Assembly (NCBI GenBank): GCA_018292915.2
Contig: JACVVK020000394.1
Coordinates: 162,001 to 226,000 of the forward strand
From: Batillaria attramentaria
Lineage: Eukaryota > Mollusca > Gastropoda > Batillariidae
DNA: 64,000 bases
Direction of reading: 5' to 3'
Position numbers and translations under genes: made by a program. Under the pieces are notes generated by a model, which saw only the letters and a list, made by a program, of their open reading frames with translations, was not told the DNA's origin and did not search any database. This document shows positions 20,801-28,679 of this stretch, piece after piece. Within the stretch, counting starts at the first letter, position 1. Every line of letters begins with the position of its first letter.

Positions 20801-23426
20801 TGGTCAGTAAGGACGTTTGTCACATCATAGTTCCCATGGATATGAAACCATGTGCCTGTTTGCATAACTACTTAAAGATTTAAAAAAATGACATGTCACA
20901 TGAACATATAAGCAAATATAACGGAAAGAAGTAAGTGTTTGGAAGAGAACTGGAAGAACAATGAATCCTTGTGTCGATTGTGAATAGGCGCTTTACCCAA
21001 TTTCGTGAATCGACTCAGAGCGCCGCGAACTGAACCCAACAGGTACGCTCAGGTGAATCACACGCATTCTCTCACACGCTGGACATAAACACATTACAAT
21101 CATGTGGTGCGAAGGGTCAGCTCAGCTATTTGAATTTCGGAATTTAGAATTGCATTTTTTTTTTTTTTTTGGTGGGCTGAACATTTCCAAAGCAGAGGGG
21201 GAAGAAGCCAGAGTACCCGGAGAGAACCCCCGATGATCGGCCCGAGTGAACAGTGCCACATATGAGAAGGAAAAATTCTTTGCCCTGAGTGGGCTCGAAC
21301 CCCCGACCTCTCGCATTGGTGACAAGTCTCTTAACCACTAGACCACGGGCTGCCCCGGCATTTTGTTGAAAAGCCATAGAGGTAGCCCAGAATATTCCAG
21401 GCTCAGTTGTATCAAGGTTAGGATTCCTTTATTGGGTCAAGGTTAGGATTCCTTTATTGGGTCAAGGTTAGGATTCCTTTATTGGGTCAGGGTTAGGATT
21501 CCTTTATTGGGTCAAGGTTAGGATTCCTTTATTGGGTCAGGGTTAGGATTCCTTTATTGGGTCAGGGTTAGGATTCCTTTATTGGGTCAGGGTTAGGATT
21601 CCTTTATTGGGTCAATGTTAGGATTCCTTTATTGGGTCAAGGTTAGGATTCCTTTATTGGGTCAGGGTTAGGATTCCTTTATTGGGTCAGGGTTAGGATT
21701 CCTTTATTGGGTCAGGGTTAGGATTCCTTTATTGGGTTTGGACAAACAGCTTTTGCAGCTTCTCAAGGCATCTTTTCCCTGAAGATATTGCTAAAGATGT
21801 TGCTATGCTGTTTTTTAATTTTGCTCTTCTTGTTCAGTGAAAGAAACTTGAATAGGTTGTGTTGAGGAGGAGATCACGTGGTAGTAATCACTGCTACTAC
21901 TGCTAGTACCTGTGTACTCTGTAGGTTCTTTACCCAATGTCTTGAACTGGCGCAAAGTGATGTGAACTTTAACCCATCATGCACGCTCACGTGAATCACA
22001 TGCATTCTCACACACACTGGACATAAACACATGACAGTCACATGCTGCAGTTTAAGTTTTGAAATTTCAAATCCCATTTATTCTTTCATTGTGGGGGCTG
22101 AACATCTGCAAAGCATCCATTGTGAGGGGTTCACTTTGTCACCCATCATTGAACAAGCTGTGGTGGAGGTTACGAGAATTCTGGTTTGTTTGTTTTTTCT
22201 ACTTTGTGTGAATTTCATATTAGTAGTGTGGTATTTCTTCATTTAGGTTAATGGGAATGGGTTTGTTTCACATCTCCTTGTTGGCCGTTTTTAACCCTCG
22301 TCAACCTCTAGGTGCTGTTTTCTTTGCATGACTTTAACTACTTGCTTTCATTGCTTTCCAGTTTAGATCTGTTTTTATTGCAGGTGTAGATACAGTGTAC
22401 CAGGATCAAGAAATCATTCTGTAGATCCTGTTACTTTTCTTGGCATGCTGCTGCTTGTCTGTCAGTGAATAGAACATGCCACCTGATTGCATGCTTTGAG
22501 TGCAGTATTACGTTGATCCTGACCTAAATAAATAATGGCCTCTGATGTTGTATCTTGATACCTCTAGCAGTTTAAAGACCACAGATTTCATGCATTCAGC
22601 AGACACTGTTCTTGAACACTGCTGTGTGCCAGACTCGCATATTCAGGTTTTAATTTCAAAGATTGCACATGCCAAAACTACGTGCAACTATTATGCAGTA
22701 GCATTAAAATGGTTACCTAAGATCTAGTCCATTTAGATCTACCCTACCACTTCTAGATCTTCTCCATGAGTTTGTTTCACATTTTTGTTACAGAGGTTGA
22801 GATGGGGGAGCCTGCCCATTCCCTGGGTGGGGGAGGTGGCAGGGGGGATGGTGCTGCTGCTGATTACGACTACCTGATCAAGTTCCTTGCCCTTGGTAAG
22901 TATGCACATCTGCTTTTCGCTCATCGACTGACGCACGTGTGCTGTATATCTAAGGGTTCATCATACATGTCGAAGTGGGGAGCATGAGTGTGCTGAAAAG
23001 GGCTGTGTTCCTGTACTGGTATTGGTATTGATATATATATATATAAATAGAGTTTTCACAATGAGGTGCCCCCGATTACGGAAAATACACCACACGAGTT
23101 TGTTGATTTCGACCGTAAAACTGCGAGCTTTACCTGATGAGGGTCCCATTGACCCGAAACCATGGTCGTGAGCGGCTAAAATCACCAATTCATATGGCCT
23201 TGGTCGTACCGACCATTTTCCTCCCGGTGGGAGGGGAATGGGGGCACTATGAATGGTGAGATACCCTTAGATCTGTTAGACGTTTCAGCGGTAGGATGGT
23301 AGGTCCCCCCCCCCCCCACCTCCCATTGTGGCTTGTAGCCAATATAGGGCAAGGCGGACTTGTCCAATGGCATACAAAGCACACACCTCCTAGATCTAGG
23401 GAGCGCTCTCAGCTTTACTTACTTCA

Positions 23427-23484
<58 letters not shown>

Positions 23485-24980
23485 CATATGAGGTTGTGGG
23501 TGGTGGTCTAATAAGTACATTGTAGCGTGTCAGATTTAGCCGCTGCGCTACTGAACGGCCGTCACCAATGTCATGGCGATGAAGCGTGGGTTCGAGCCCA
23601 GGTTGAGCTTGTGATATGTGATACCGGTTTTTCCTGGCTACCGGGCTGCTCATCGGGGGTTTCTGTCTGGGTTATCCGGCCTTCCTCCCCCAGCAAAATT
23701 CATTGTAAAAAATATAGGATTGGTATTGGGTGGCGCTGCACCGCTGCGATGCGCTTCCCCTGGGGGAGGCAGCCCGAATTTCCTGAAACTGATAATAAAG
23801 TAGTAAATGAAAATAATAATTAAAAAAAAATTCAATAAATAAAAACAAATAAATAAATAAAAATATACAATGGGAATTTTGTCCGCAAAACCATATGGAC
23901 AGGGCTATCTGTTTCTGTCACTTTGATGGCACCTCCTGGCTTCACTCGTCACCTATCAACCATTGCGAACTCGCTGGTTCGTCACCCGAGAGGCTTCTGA
24001 AAATTCCCAAACACAATTTGAAATCCTTTGGCAAGCTCACTTTCAGTTCTGTCACACCAACCTTATGGAACTCTCTGCCTGTGAATCTGAGAAATGTGCC
24101 CACTCTGTCTGTTTTTATGAGCGATCTTAAAGCGTTCCTATTTCACAAAGCCATCCAGTAATTTCCTGTATAACAAGTCAGTTTCACCATGTGTACGTCT
24201 ATCTTTGTAAAATGTGAATGAGTGTCAGCGTGTGATCGAGGCATTGAGTTTTATAATGCCCTACAAATTACCCTTGGGACAATCGGGACAGTTTTTCAGG
24301 ATCACGTATCGCCGAAGCCACTTTTCGCTGTTGTTGTTGTGTTGTTCTGCTGCCAAGAAAAAAAAAAGTTGGACAAGCAGGACCACCCCACCTCCCCCAT
24401 ACTAATTATTTTCATCTGTTTTGGGGAGCGTGAAAACTCATGCCTGAATTAGCTCTGCAGGGGCTGCAGTTTAGTCCCCGTATTTGTATGCGTATTGATG
24501 TGCTAATTTTGTCCTGGTACCATAGTAAGGGGAATTTTAGATTCTCACCTGGAGAAAAGCACATTGCCGCCTGCACAGTGCCATTCTTTCCCCTCACCCC
24601 CACCTCCGTCATCTCCTGTTTTTACATGCATGCGTGGTATACAATTTTATTTTTTGATTGCAGGTGATTCAGGTGTGGGCAAGACTAGCTTCCTGTACCA
24701 GTACACAGACAACACGTTCAACGGCAGGTTTATTTCTACAGTCGGCATCGACTTCAGAGAGAAGCGAGTGGTAGGTTGATTGCACGCTGTTGATCGTGGT
24801 TTTCATCTGTATCATTGCCAGACTGTTTCTTGTGTTTTGGAGAGACAACTTAGTTGTTTCGTCTCACAAGAAACATTTGTGAGCACCTAGGTTTTCTCAG
24901 GTCTGCAGAACACGTGTAGTGTTACTTGTCATGTTGGCCGGATGGAGAGAGAGAGAGAGATGCTCATTTCATCCACCATA

Positions 24981-25044
<64 letters not shown>

Positions 25045-25248
25045 CGTTCGTGTTCAGGTTCACCGAGTACCAGGTCCTGATGGATCCATGGGGCGGAGTC
25101 AACGAGTCCATCTTCAGTTGTGGGACACTGCTGGTCAGGAAAGGTGAGTCGAAGTTCTCGCGATTAATTTTCCATATGAGTGACAGATGGTCATGGACTG
25201 AGCGTTTCTAAAGGCAGAGGGGAAGGTGACTTCATTTCTAAACAAAAA

Positions 25249-25327
<79 letters not shown>

Positions 25328-27101
25328 AACAGGGAATATTGTTGGTGTAGAAACCAGACTACAATCTTGAAGTATCATCATCATACTCTTAGGGATGACT
25401 CTTCTTTTGGTGTTCCAGATTTCGGAGTTTGACGACTGCGTTCTTCCGCGATGCCATGGGTTTTCTCCTTCTGTTTGATTTAAGCAGCGAGCAATCGTTC
25501 ATCAACACACGGAACTGGCTAACTCAGTTACAGACACACGCATATTGCGAGAATCCTGACGTAATCCTTTGTGGGAATAAGGCAGACTTGGAGGATCACA
25601 GGCAGGTGTCTGAAGATCGGGTTCGGGACATGGCTGAAAAATTTGGGTAAGTTTCTTAGATTGGAGATTTTAATGAAAATATTGAATTATGTTATTGTTT
25701 ACCAGGGGGCTAGACTCATGTGAAAGAGTCATTTCTCCTTCAGCGTCTTTTCCAGCATAGCTGCCAGCCATCCATATTTTGCCATACATTTAATTTTTTT
25801 TTTTTTTTTTTTTACCAATTTCTGGAATCCAGTACAAAATTATAATACTTGCTGTTATTATTTTAATTTCAGAAGCAATTTTGTCCTGCGGATTTACGTG
25901 CCCAATAAATGTTTACTGGTTTCGGATTTGCGCTTGAAGCATGTGCAGATGTCAAAACTTTTGAAGTTGTGGAAGATGGCGACAGAAAGTGGAAGCGAGA
26001 GTTTGACTGAGAAAAGAAAGAGTTTGAGGGAAAGTCATCACTCCTCCCCAAGGACGCCGAGCTGTTTTGCTTCATAGACAGCTCAAGGCCCTTCCTGTCC
26101 CGGGGGCCTAACGCTACTCTTGTTCCCCGCGACGATGCCAACTCGGGCTAACCAAAACCTGGCTGAGCTTAGTAATGCCTAGGAAGGAAATAATCAGACT
26201 GTTCTGTGACAAAGAAAGCGGACAGTCGCGAACAACTTTGAGGTCCCCGTGTTATTTCACAGTGTGCACAGAAGCAGTGAAAACTGTTGCATTCACCAGC
26301 ACCAGTACATTCTCGGCCTGTTTCGAGATTATTACCTGCATGAGTAATCTCCCTTGCCACAACAAGCGCGCATTTTTTGCGGCGGATCACAAAAAGGATT
26401 GATTGCTGCAGGTCTGTGTATGCACGTGGGACTACTCATGCCAGGTAAAAATCTCGAAACAGGCCGAGAATGTACTGGTGCTGGTGAATGCGACAGTTTT
26501 CAACACTTCTGTGCACACTGTGAAATAACACGGGGACCTCAAAGTTGTTCGCAACTGCCCACTTTCCTTGTCACCGAGTTGTTTGATTTTTCCCTTCTTA
26601 GGCATAACTAAGCTCAGCCTGATTTCGGTTAGCCCGAGTTGGCGTTGTTGCGGGAGCGAAGAGTAACGTTAGGCCCCCAGAATGGGAATGGCTCAAAGCA
26701 AGGGGAGTCTAGGCATTTCACAAGGTTTGCTGATGCAAATGTACATGTTTTTTTCTGATTTTGCTGTAAATGAGTGATGTCTTTACAGTAGCATCATCAG
26801 GTCGGCCTGTTAGCCTACAGCAGTAGGACGAGGTAGGCTGTAGTGTACGCAAGAGGTGGTAAGCGTTCATTTCTTTATTTGCATGTTTTTCAGATTACCG
26901 TACTTCGAAACAAGTGCAGCGACAGGTCAGAACGTGGCGAAAGCGGTTGAGTGTTTGTTAGATATGGTGATGGCCCGCATGGAGCGGTGCGTCGATAAGT
27001 CCCAGCTGCCTGGTGGCAGGAACGGACTCAACAATAACGCCAAAGGGAGAGGGTTCAAGCATGATGACGGTGCTCCCGACAAGAACTCCTGCCCCTGCTG
27101 A
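17493..27101 (+). CDS. Rab27: Rab27 small GTPase (six coding exons)
   Basis: This is a Rab-family GTPase that cycles between GDP and GTP on secretory vesicles. Rab27 recruits synaptotagmin-like/Slac2-type effectors for transport and docking before exocytosis (family knowledge). Coding exons: 17493-17508, 22794-22895, 24664-24770, 25058-25143, 25419-25646, 26894-27101. All introns are GT-AG and phases join to 747 nt, 248 residues. Visible motifs: G1 GDSGVGKT (40-47), switch [12 protein letters not shown], switch [10 protein letters not shown] (97-104), NKAD (157-160), ETSAA (185-189), and C-terminal CPC for double geranylgeranylation. [12 protein letters not shown] and [16 protein letters not shown] are Rab27 signatures. 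The length exceeds vertebrate Rab27 (about 220), mainly through a Gly-rich insert at 6-28. Met9 (22802) is an alternative in-frame start. Confidence 0.95.
17748..17886. repeat. Two adjacent (CA)n runs
   Basis: CA runs at 17748-17807 and 17831-17886 are separated by AGCAACGAACGAAGAGACTA. That spacer recurs just after the second run, so the block is itself a duplication. It lies in Rab27 intron 1. Confidence 0.9.
19080..19135. repeat. GT run followed by G-rich tract
   Basis: A (GT)n of about 13 units runs into a G-rich patch. It lies in Rab27 intron 1. The open frames around 18540-19290 on both strands have no recognisable domain. Confidence 0.8.
19640..20000 (-). mobile_element. tRNA-derived SINE, family C
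   Basis: Read on the minus strand, it has a tRNA-like head (B box GGTTCGAGTCCC) and a central block GGGTTCTCTCCGGGTACTCC. An AT-rich segment follows, then a tail with GTTGGGTTCAGTTCACGGCG. Other copies lie at 20985-21356 (minus), 21925-22115 (minus, partial) and 52185-52578 (plus). Fragments occur near 19385-19570 and 36805-36940. Confidence 0.8.
20985..21356 (-). mobile_element. tRNA-derived SINE, family C, near full length
   Basis: The head on the minus strand reads GGGCAGCCCGTGGTCTAGTG with A box and GGGTTCGAGCCC B box. The central CCGGGTACTC block, a T-rich segment and the conserved tail follow. It lies in Rab27 intron 1, between the window's other minus-strand family C copies. Confidence 0.85.
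21412..21736. repeat. 25-bp minisatellite, exactly 13 units
   Basis: Thirteen head-to-tail units of a 25-mer (start TCAAGGTTAGG, end CCTTTATTGGG). The variation is nearly confined to units beginning TCAAGG or TCAGGG (one TCAATG). Homogeneity this high suggests recent expansion. It lies in Rab27 intron 1. There are no spacers, so it is not a CRISPR array. Confidence 0.97.
21925..22115 (-). mobile_element. Partial family C SINE
   Basis: It keeps the tail segment (TACCCAATGTCTTGAACTGG on the + strand) through GGGGGCTGAACATCTGCAAAG. The head is missing. Confidence 0.7.
22794..22895 (+). CDS. Rab27: Rab27 coding exon 2
   Basis: Acceptor TTTTTGTTACAG and donor GTAAGT. It encodes residues 6-39 plus one base of codon 40. 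The first 23 residues form an acidic then Gly/Ala-rich insert, followed by the conserved [11 protein letters not shown] that leads into the P-loop. Confidence 0.93.
23131..23173 (+). ncRNA. Hammerhead ribozyme core, second copy
   Basis: The core CTGATGA (23134-23140), stem II with loop, GAA, short stem III and the predicted cleavage site after C23167 are identical to the 10171 copy. The 5' strand of stem I differs (GCTTTAC) and would pair only weakly with GTGAGC, so this copy is probably impaired. It lies on the sense strand of Rab27 intron 2. Confidence 0.7.
23132..23427 (+). mobile_element. Hammerhead retroelement, second copy
   Basis: Collinear with 10169-10459 and nearly identical. Homology starts two bases before the ribozyme core and ends at TTTACTTACTTC. 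A (TA)n run follows (23428-23480) and a shorter TA run lies upstream (23031-23044). The sequence upstream of the ribozyme is unrelated to that of the other copy. Confidence 0.75.
23428..23480. repeat. (TA)n microsatellite
   Basis: About 26 TA dinucleotides directly after the hammerhead element. Confidence 0.95.
23500..23830 (+). mobile_element. tRNA-derived SINE, family B
   Basis: The tRNA-like head includes GTGGGTTCGAGCCCA. It is followed by CCGGTTTTTCCTGGCTACCG, a central GGGTTATCCGGCCTTCCTCC block, a body with GCTTCCCCTGGGGGAGGC and an AT-rich 3' end. Minus-strand copies lie at 42310-42620 and 62095-62385. Confidence 0.82.
23895..24161 (+). pseudogene. LINE reverse-transcriptase C-terminal relic
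   Basis: The frame ends in a segment matching the extreme C-terminus of many non-LTR retrotransposon polymerases ([20 protein letters not shown], then [19 protein letters not shown]). I recognise this as the widespread LWNSLP...LRxxPSLxxFKxxLKxxLF pattern. Only about 60 residues are convincing and the polymerase core is missing. It is a 5'-truncated relic in Rab27 intron 2; the exact clade is unresolved. Confidence 0.75.
24664..24770 (+). CDS. Rab27: Rab27 coding exon 3 (P-loop and switch I)
   Basis: Acceptor TTTTTGATTGCAG and donor GTAGGT. It encodes residues 40-75, including DSGVGKT, the Rab27-type SFLYQYTD and [11 protein letters not shown]. It ends in phase 0. Confidence 0.97.
24984..25043. 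repeat. (GT)n microsatellite next to a splice acceptor
   Basis: Thirty GT dinucleotides end 14 bases before the exon 4 start at 25058. The intron has no ordinary pyrimidine tract there, only TCGTTCGTGTTCAG. Confidence 0.95.
25058..25143 (+). CDS. Rab27: Rab27 coding exon 4 (switch II)
   Basis: Acceptor GTGTTCAG and donor GTGAGT. 86 nt, phase 0 in and phase 2 out. It encodes residues 76-103 with WDTAGQE, including the glutamine needed for GTP hydrolysis. The Rab27-specific loop with PGPDGS is present. Skipping it would shift the frame. Confidence 0.96.
25250..25323. repeat. (CA)n microsatellite in Rab27 intron 4
   Basis: About 37 CA dinucleotides, perfectly complementary to the GT run in the preceding intron. 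Confidence 0.95.
25419..25646 (+). CDS. Rab27: Rab27 coding exon 5
   Basis: Acceptor TTTTGGTGTTCCAG and donor GTAAGT. It encodes residues 104-179 with [39 protein letters not shown] and the following helix. NKAD gives guanine specificity. Confidence 0.97.
26040..26700. mobile_element. Large foldback element in Rab27 intron 5
   Basis: Two arms of about 250-300 bp (about 26060-26345 and 26420-26700) are imperfect reverse complements. Shared blocks include ACTTTGAGGTCCCCGTGTTA, GTGTGCACAGAAG, ACCAGCACCAGTACATTCTC and GGCCTGTTTCGAGAT. The loop is about 75 bases. Mirror-image open frames on both strands are a consequence of this. There is no transposase. Confidence 0.82.
26894..27101 (+). CDS. 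Rab27: Rab27 terminal coding exon
   Basis: Acceptor GCATGTTTTTCAG; stop TGA at 27099-27101. It encodes residues 180-248 with [14 protein letters not shown] (G5), a conserved helix [11 protein letters not shown] and the hypervariable tail. The tail is basic, Asn/Gly-rich and ends CPC, a Rab geranylgeranyl-transferase substrate form. Confidence 0.97.
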
Positions 27102-27105
27102 CCGG

Positions 27106-27265
27106 GACTGCCATGAACTCACTAAGACTACCATAAACCTACTGTGACTGCCACGAACTCACTAAGACTACCACAAACCTACTGGGACTGCCATGAACTC
27201 ATTAAGACTACCATGAACTTACTTGGATTGCCATGAACTCAGTGACTGTGGCATGAACTTACTGG
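27106..27265. repeat. Four 40-bp tandem repeats at the Rab27 stop
   Basis: Units of the type GACTGCCATGAACTCACTAA, then GACTACCATAAACCTACTG, begin four bases after the stop codon and repeat four times with growing divergence. They should be in the 3' UTR. Confidence 0.88.
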
Positions 27266-27454
27266 TACTCGGGAGTTTGAATGTGAAGTCACCAGACTGC
27301 CTGTACATTTGCGCATCACGTTCTTCCTCATATTTTATCCGGCTCCATGGCACTCACTTATTTGTATTGCAGTTAGATCCATGATTATCATTTTTATTTT
27401 ATTTGCATTTGTACTGACCTTCACTGTTTAATCATAGTTTAACCCATCTATGTC

Positions 27455-27965
27455 CAGTTTCCCTAAAAAAATGGGAAGGTCTGCAGTGGAGAATCATAAT
27501 ATGTATACTTTAAAAAACTACTCAGTTTGCTGGTTGCAGGTACCACTGTCCCAAAGATGGGACCTCTGCAATGGAGAATCTGTGTACACATACGCCTTTG
27601 AAAACTTTTCATTTTGCTGATCGAAGCGTCCCAGTGTCGCAACGATAAAACCTCAGCAATGCGTACATGCTTTTGAAAACTGTTTTGTTGGTTAGATTGT
27701 CTAAGTGTCCCCAAAATTGGACCGCTACAGCAGAGAATCTGAATGCATAATTATGCGTTTGGAAACTTTTCATTTTGCTGTTCGTAGTGTCCCAAACATG
27801 GGACCTCTACAACAGAGAATCTGTATACAAATTTATATTGTGCTTTTGAAAACTGCTCATTGTACTGGTTGAAGTGTCCCAGTGTCCCAAAAATGAGACA
27901 TCTACTATGGAGAGTCTGTGGACATATGCTGGTTGAAGACTATCTGCACATTCTGCTGGTTAAAG
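27455..27965. repeat. Degenerate tandem repeat, ~95-100-bp period
   Basis: About five diverged units share GTGTCCCAAA-ATGGGACCTCT, GAGAATCTGTGTACA and CTTTTGAAAACT-TTCAT-TTGCTGGTT in order. Probably Rab27 3' UTR or flanking DNA. Confidence 0.75.
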
Positions 27966-28185
27966 ACTATCGCGGTGTGGTTCTTTAGCATCCCTTTCAT
28001 TATACTCGGTCTGCGTCCACAGTGACTTCAAATTTTGGGCAAGTCATACAAGTCACATGGGGTTGATGGCAACATCACAAATTTACAGAGCTCGAAAATG
28101 GACTTTGGGAAGACCACTAACCTGCAATGGCAGCGTCAGTGCAAAACACTTTTTTTAACCATGGGAGTTGCACATCTTGACATAC

Positions 28186-28679
28186 TTACTTAGGCCTATG
28201 GCTCCAAGTGGAGCATAGGCCATCGACGACCCTTTGCCATCGTACTCTGTTCTGGGCTGCTTTTACCACTCCAGTCCAGTTGGTCCCCTGCTTACATAGC
28301 TCTGCCTCCAGCTGTTGCGAGGCCGGCCCCTCTTCCTTTTCCCCTGCGGGTTTCCTGTCTGGACTTGGCGTGTGGTGCTGGATGCTGGCTTCCTGAGGGT
28401 GTGTCCAATCCAGCCCCACTTTCTCCGCAGGATCTGCTTGGTCACTGGTTCCTGTCCTGCTCGCTCCCACAGCTCTTCGTTTCGGATTTTCTCTGGCCAT
28501 CGGATGTTGAAGATGTGCCTCAGACAAGTGTTGAAAAATGTCTGGATCTTCTGCTGCATCGTCTTTGTTGTCCTCCATGTTACGCATCCGTAGAGCAGAA
28601 CTGACTTCACGTTGGAGTTGATCATCCTGACATATGCTGCATTAAAATCTTGCCTGCTGGGTACTTTCAGTATACTCAC
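28186..28679 (-). pseudogene. LINE reverse-transcriptase C-terminal fragment, frameshifted
   Basis: Two overlapping minus-strand frames together resemble the C-terminal end of a non-LTR retrotransposon polymerase. The first gives VKSVLLYGCVTWRTTKTM, then FFNTCLRHIFNIRWPEKIRN and a Trp-rich region ending KRKRGRPRNSWRQ. The second continues with LEAELCKQGTNW and RWQRVVDGLCSTWSHRPK before its stop. The switch of frame near 28320 shows a frameshift. The polymerase core and endonuclease are absent. Clade unresolved. It lies between Rab27 and Smad4, opposite to both. Confidence 0.85.

Noticed and set aside
21412..21736. CRISPR-like array
   Set aside because: Units are head to tail without spacers, in an animal intron; it is a minisatellite.
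21412..21736. Interstitial telomere repeat
   Set aside because: GGGTTAGG occurs only once per 25-bp unit and not in every unit; there is no TTAGGG tandem run.
26169..26611. Pair of similar Cys-rich peptides on opposite strands
   Set aside because: They are mirror translations of the two arms of a foldback element inside a Rab27 intron.
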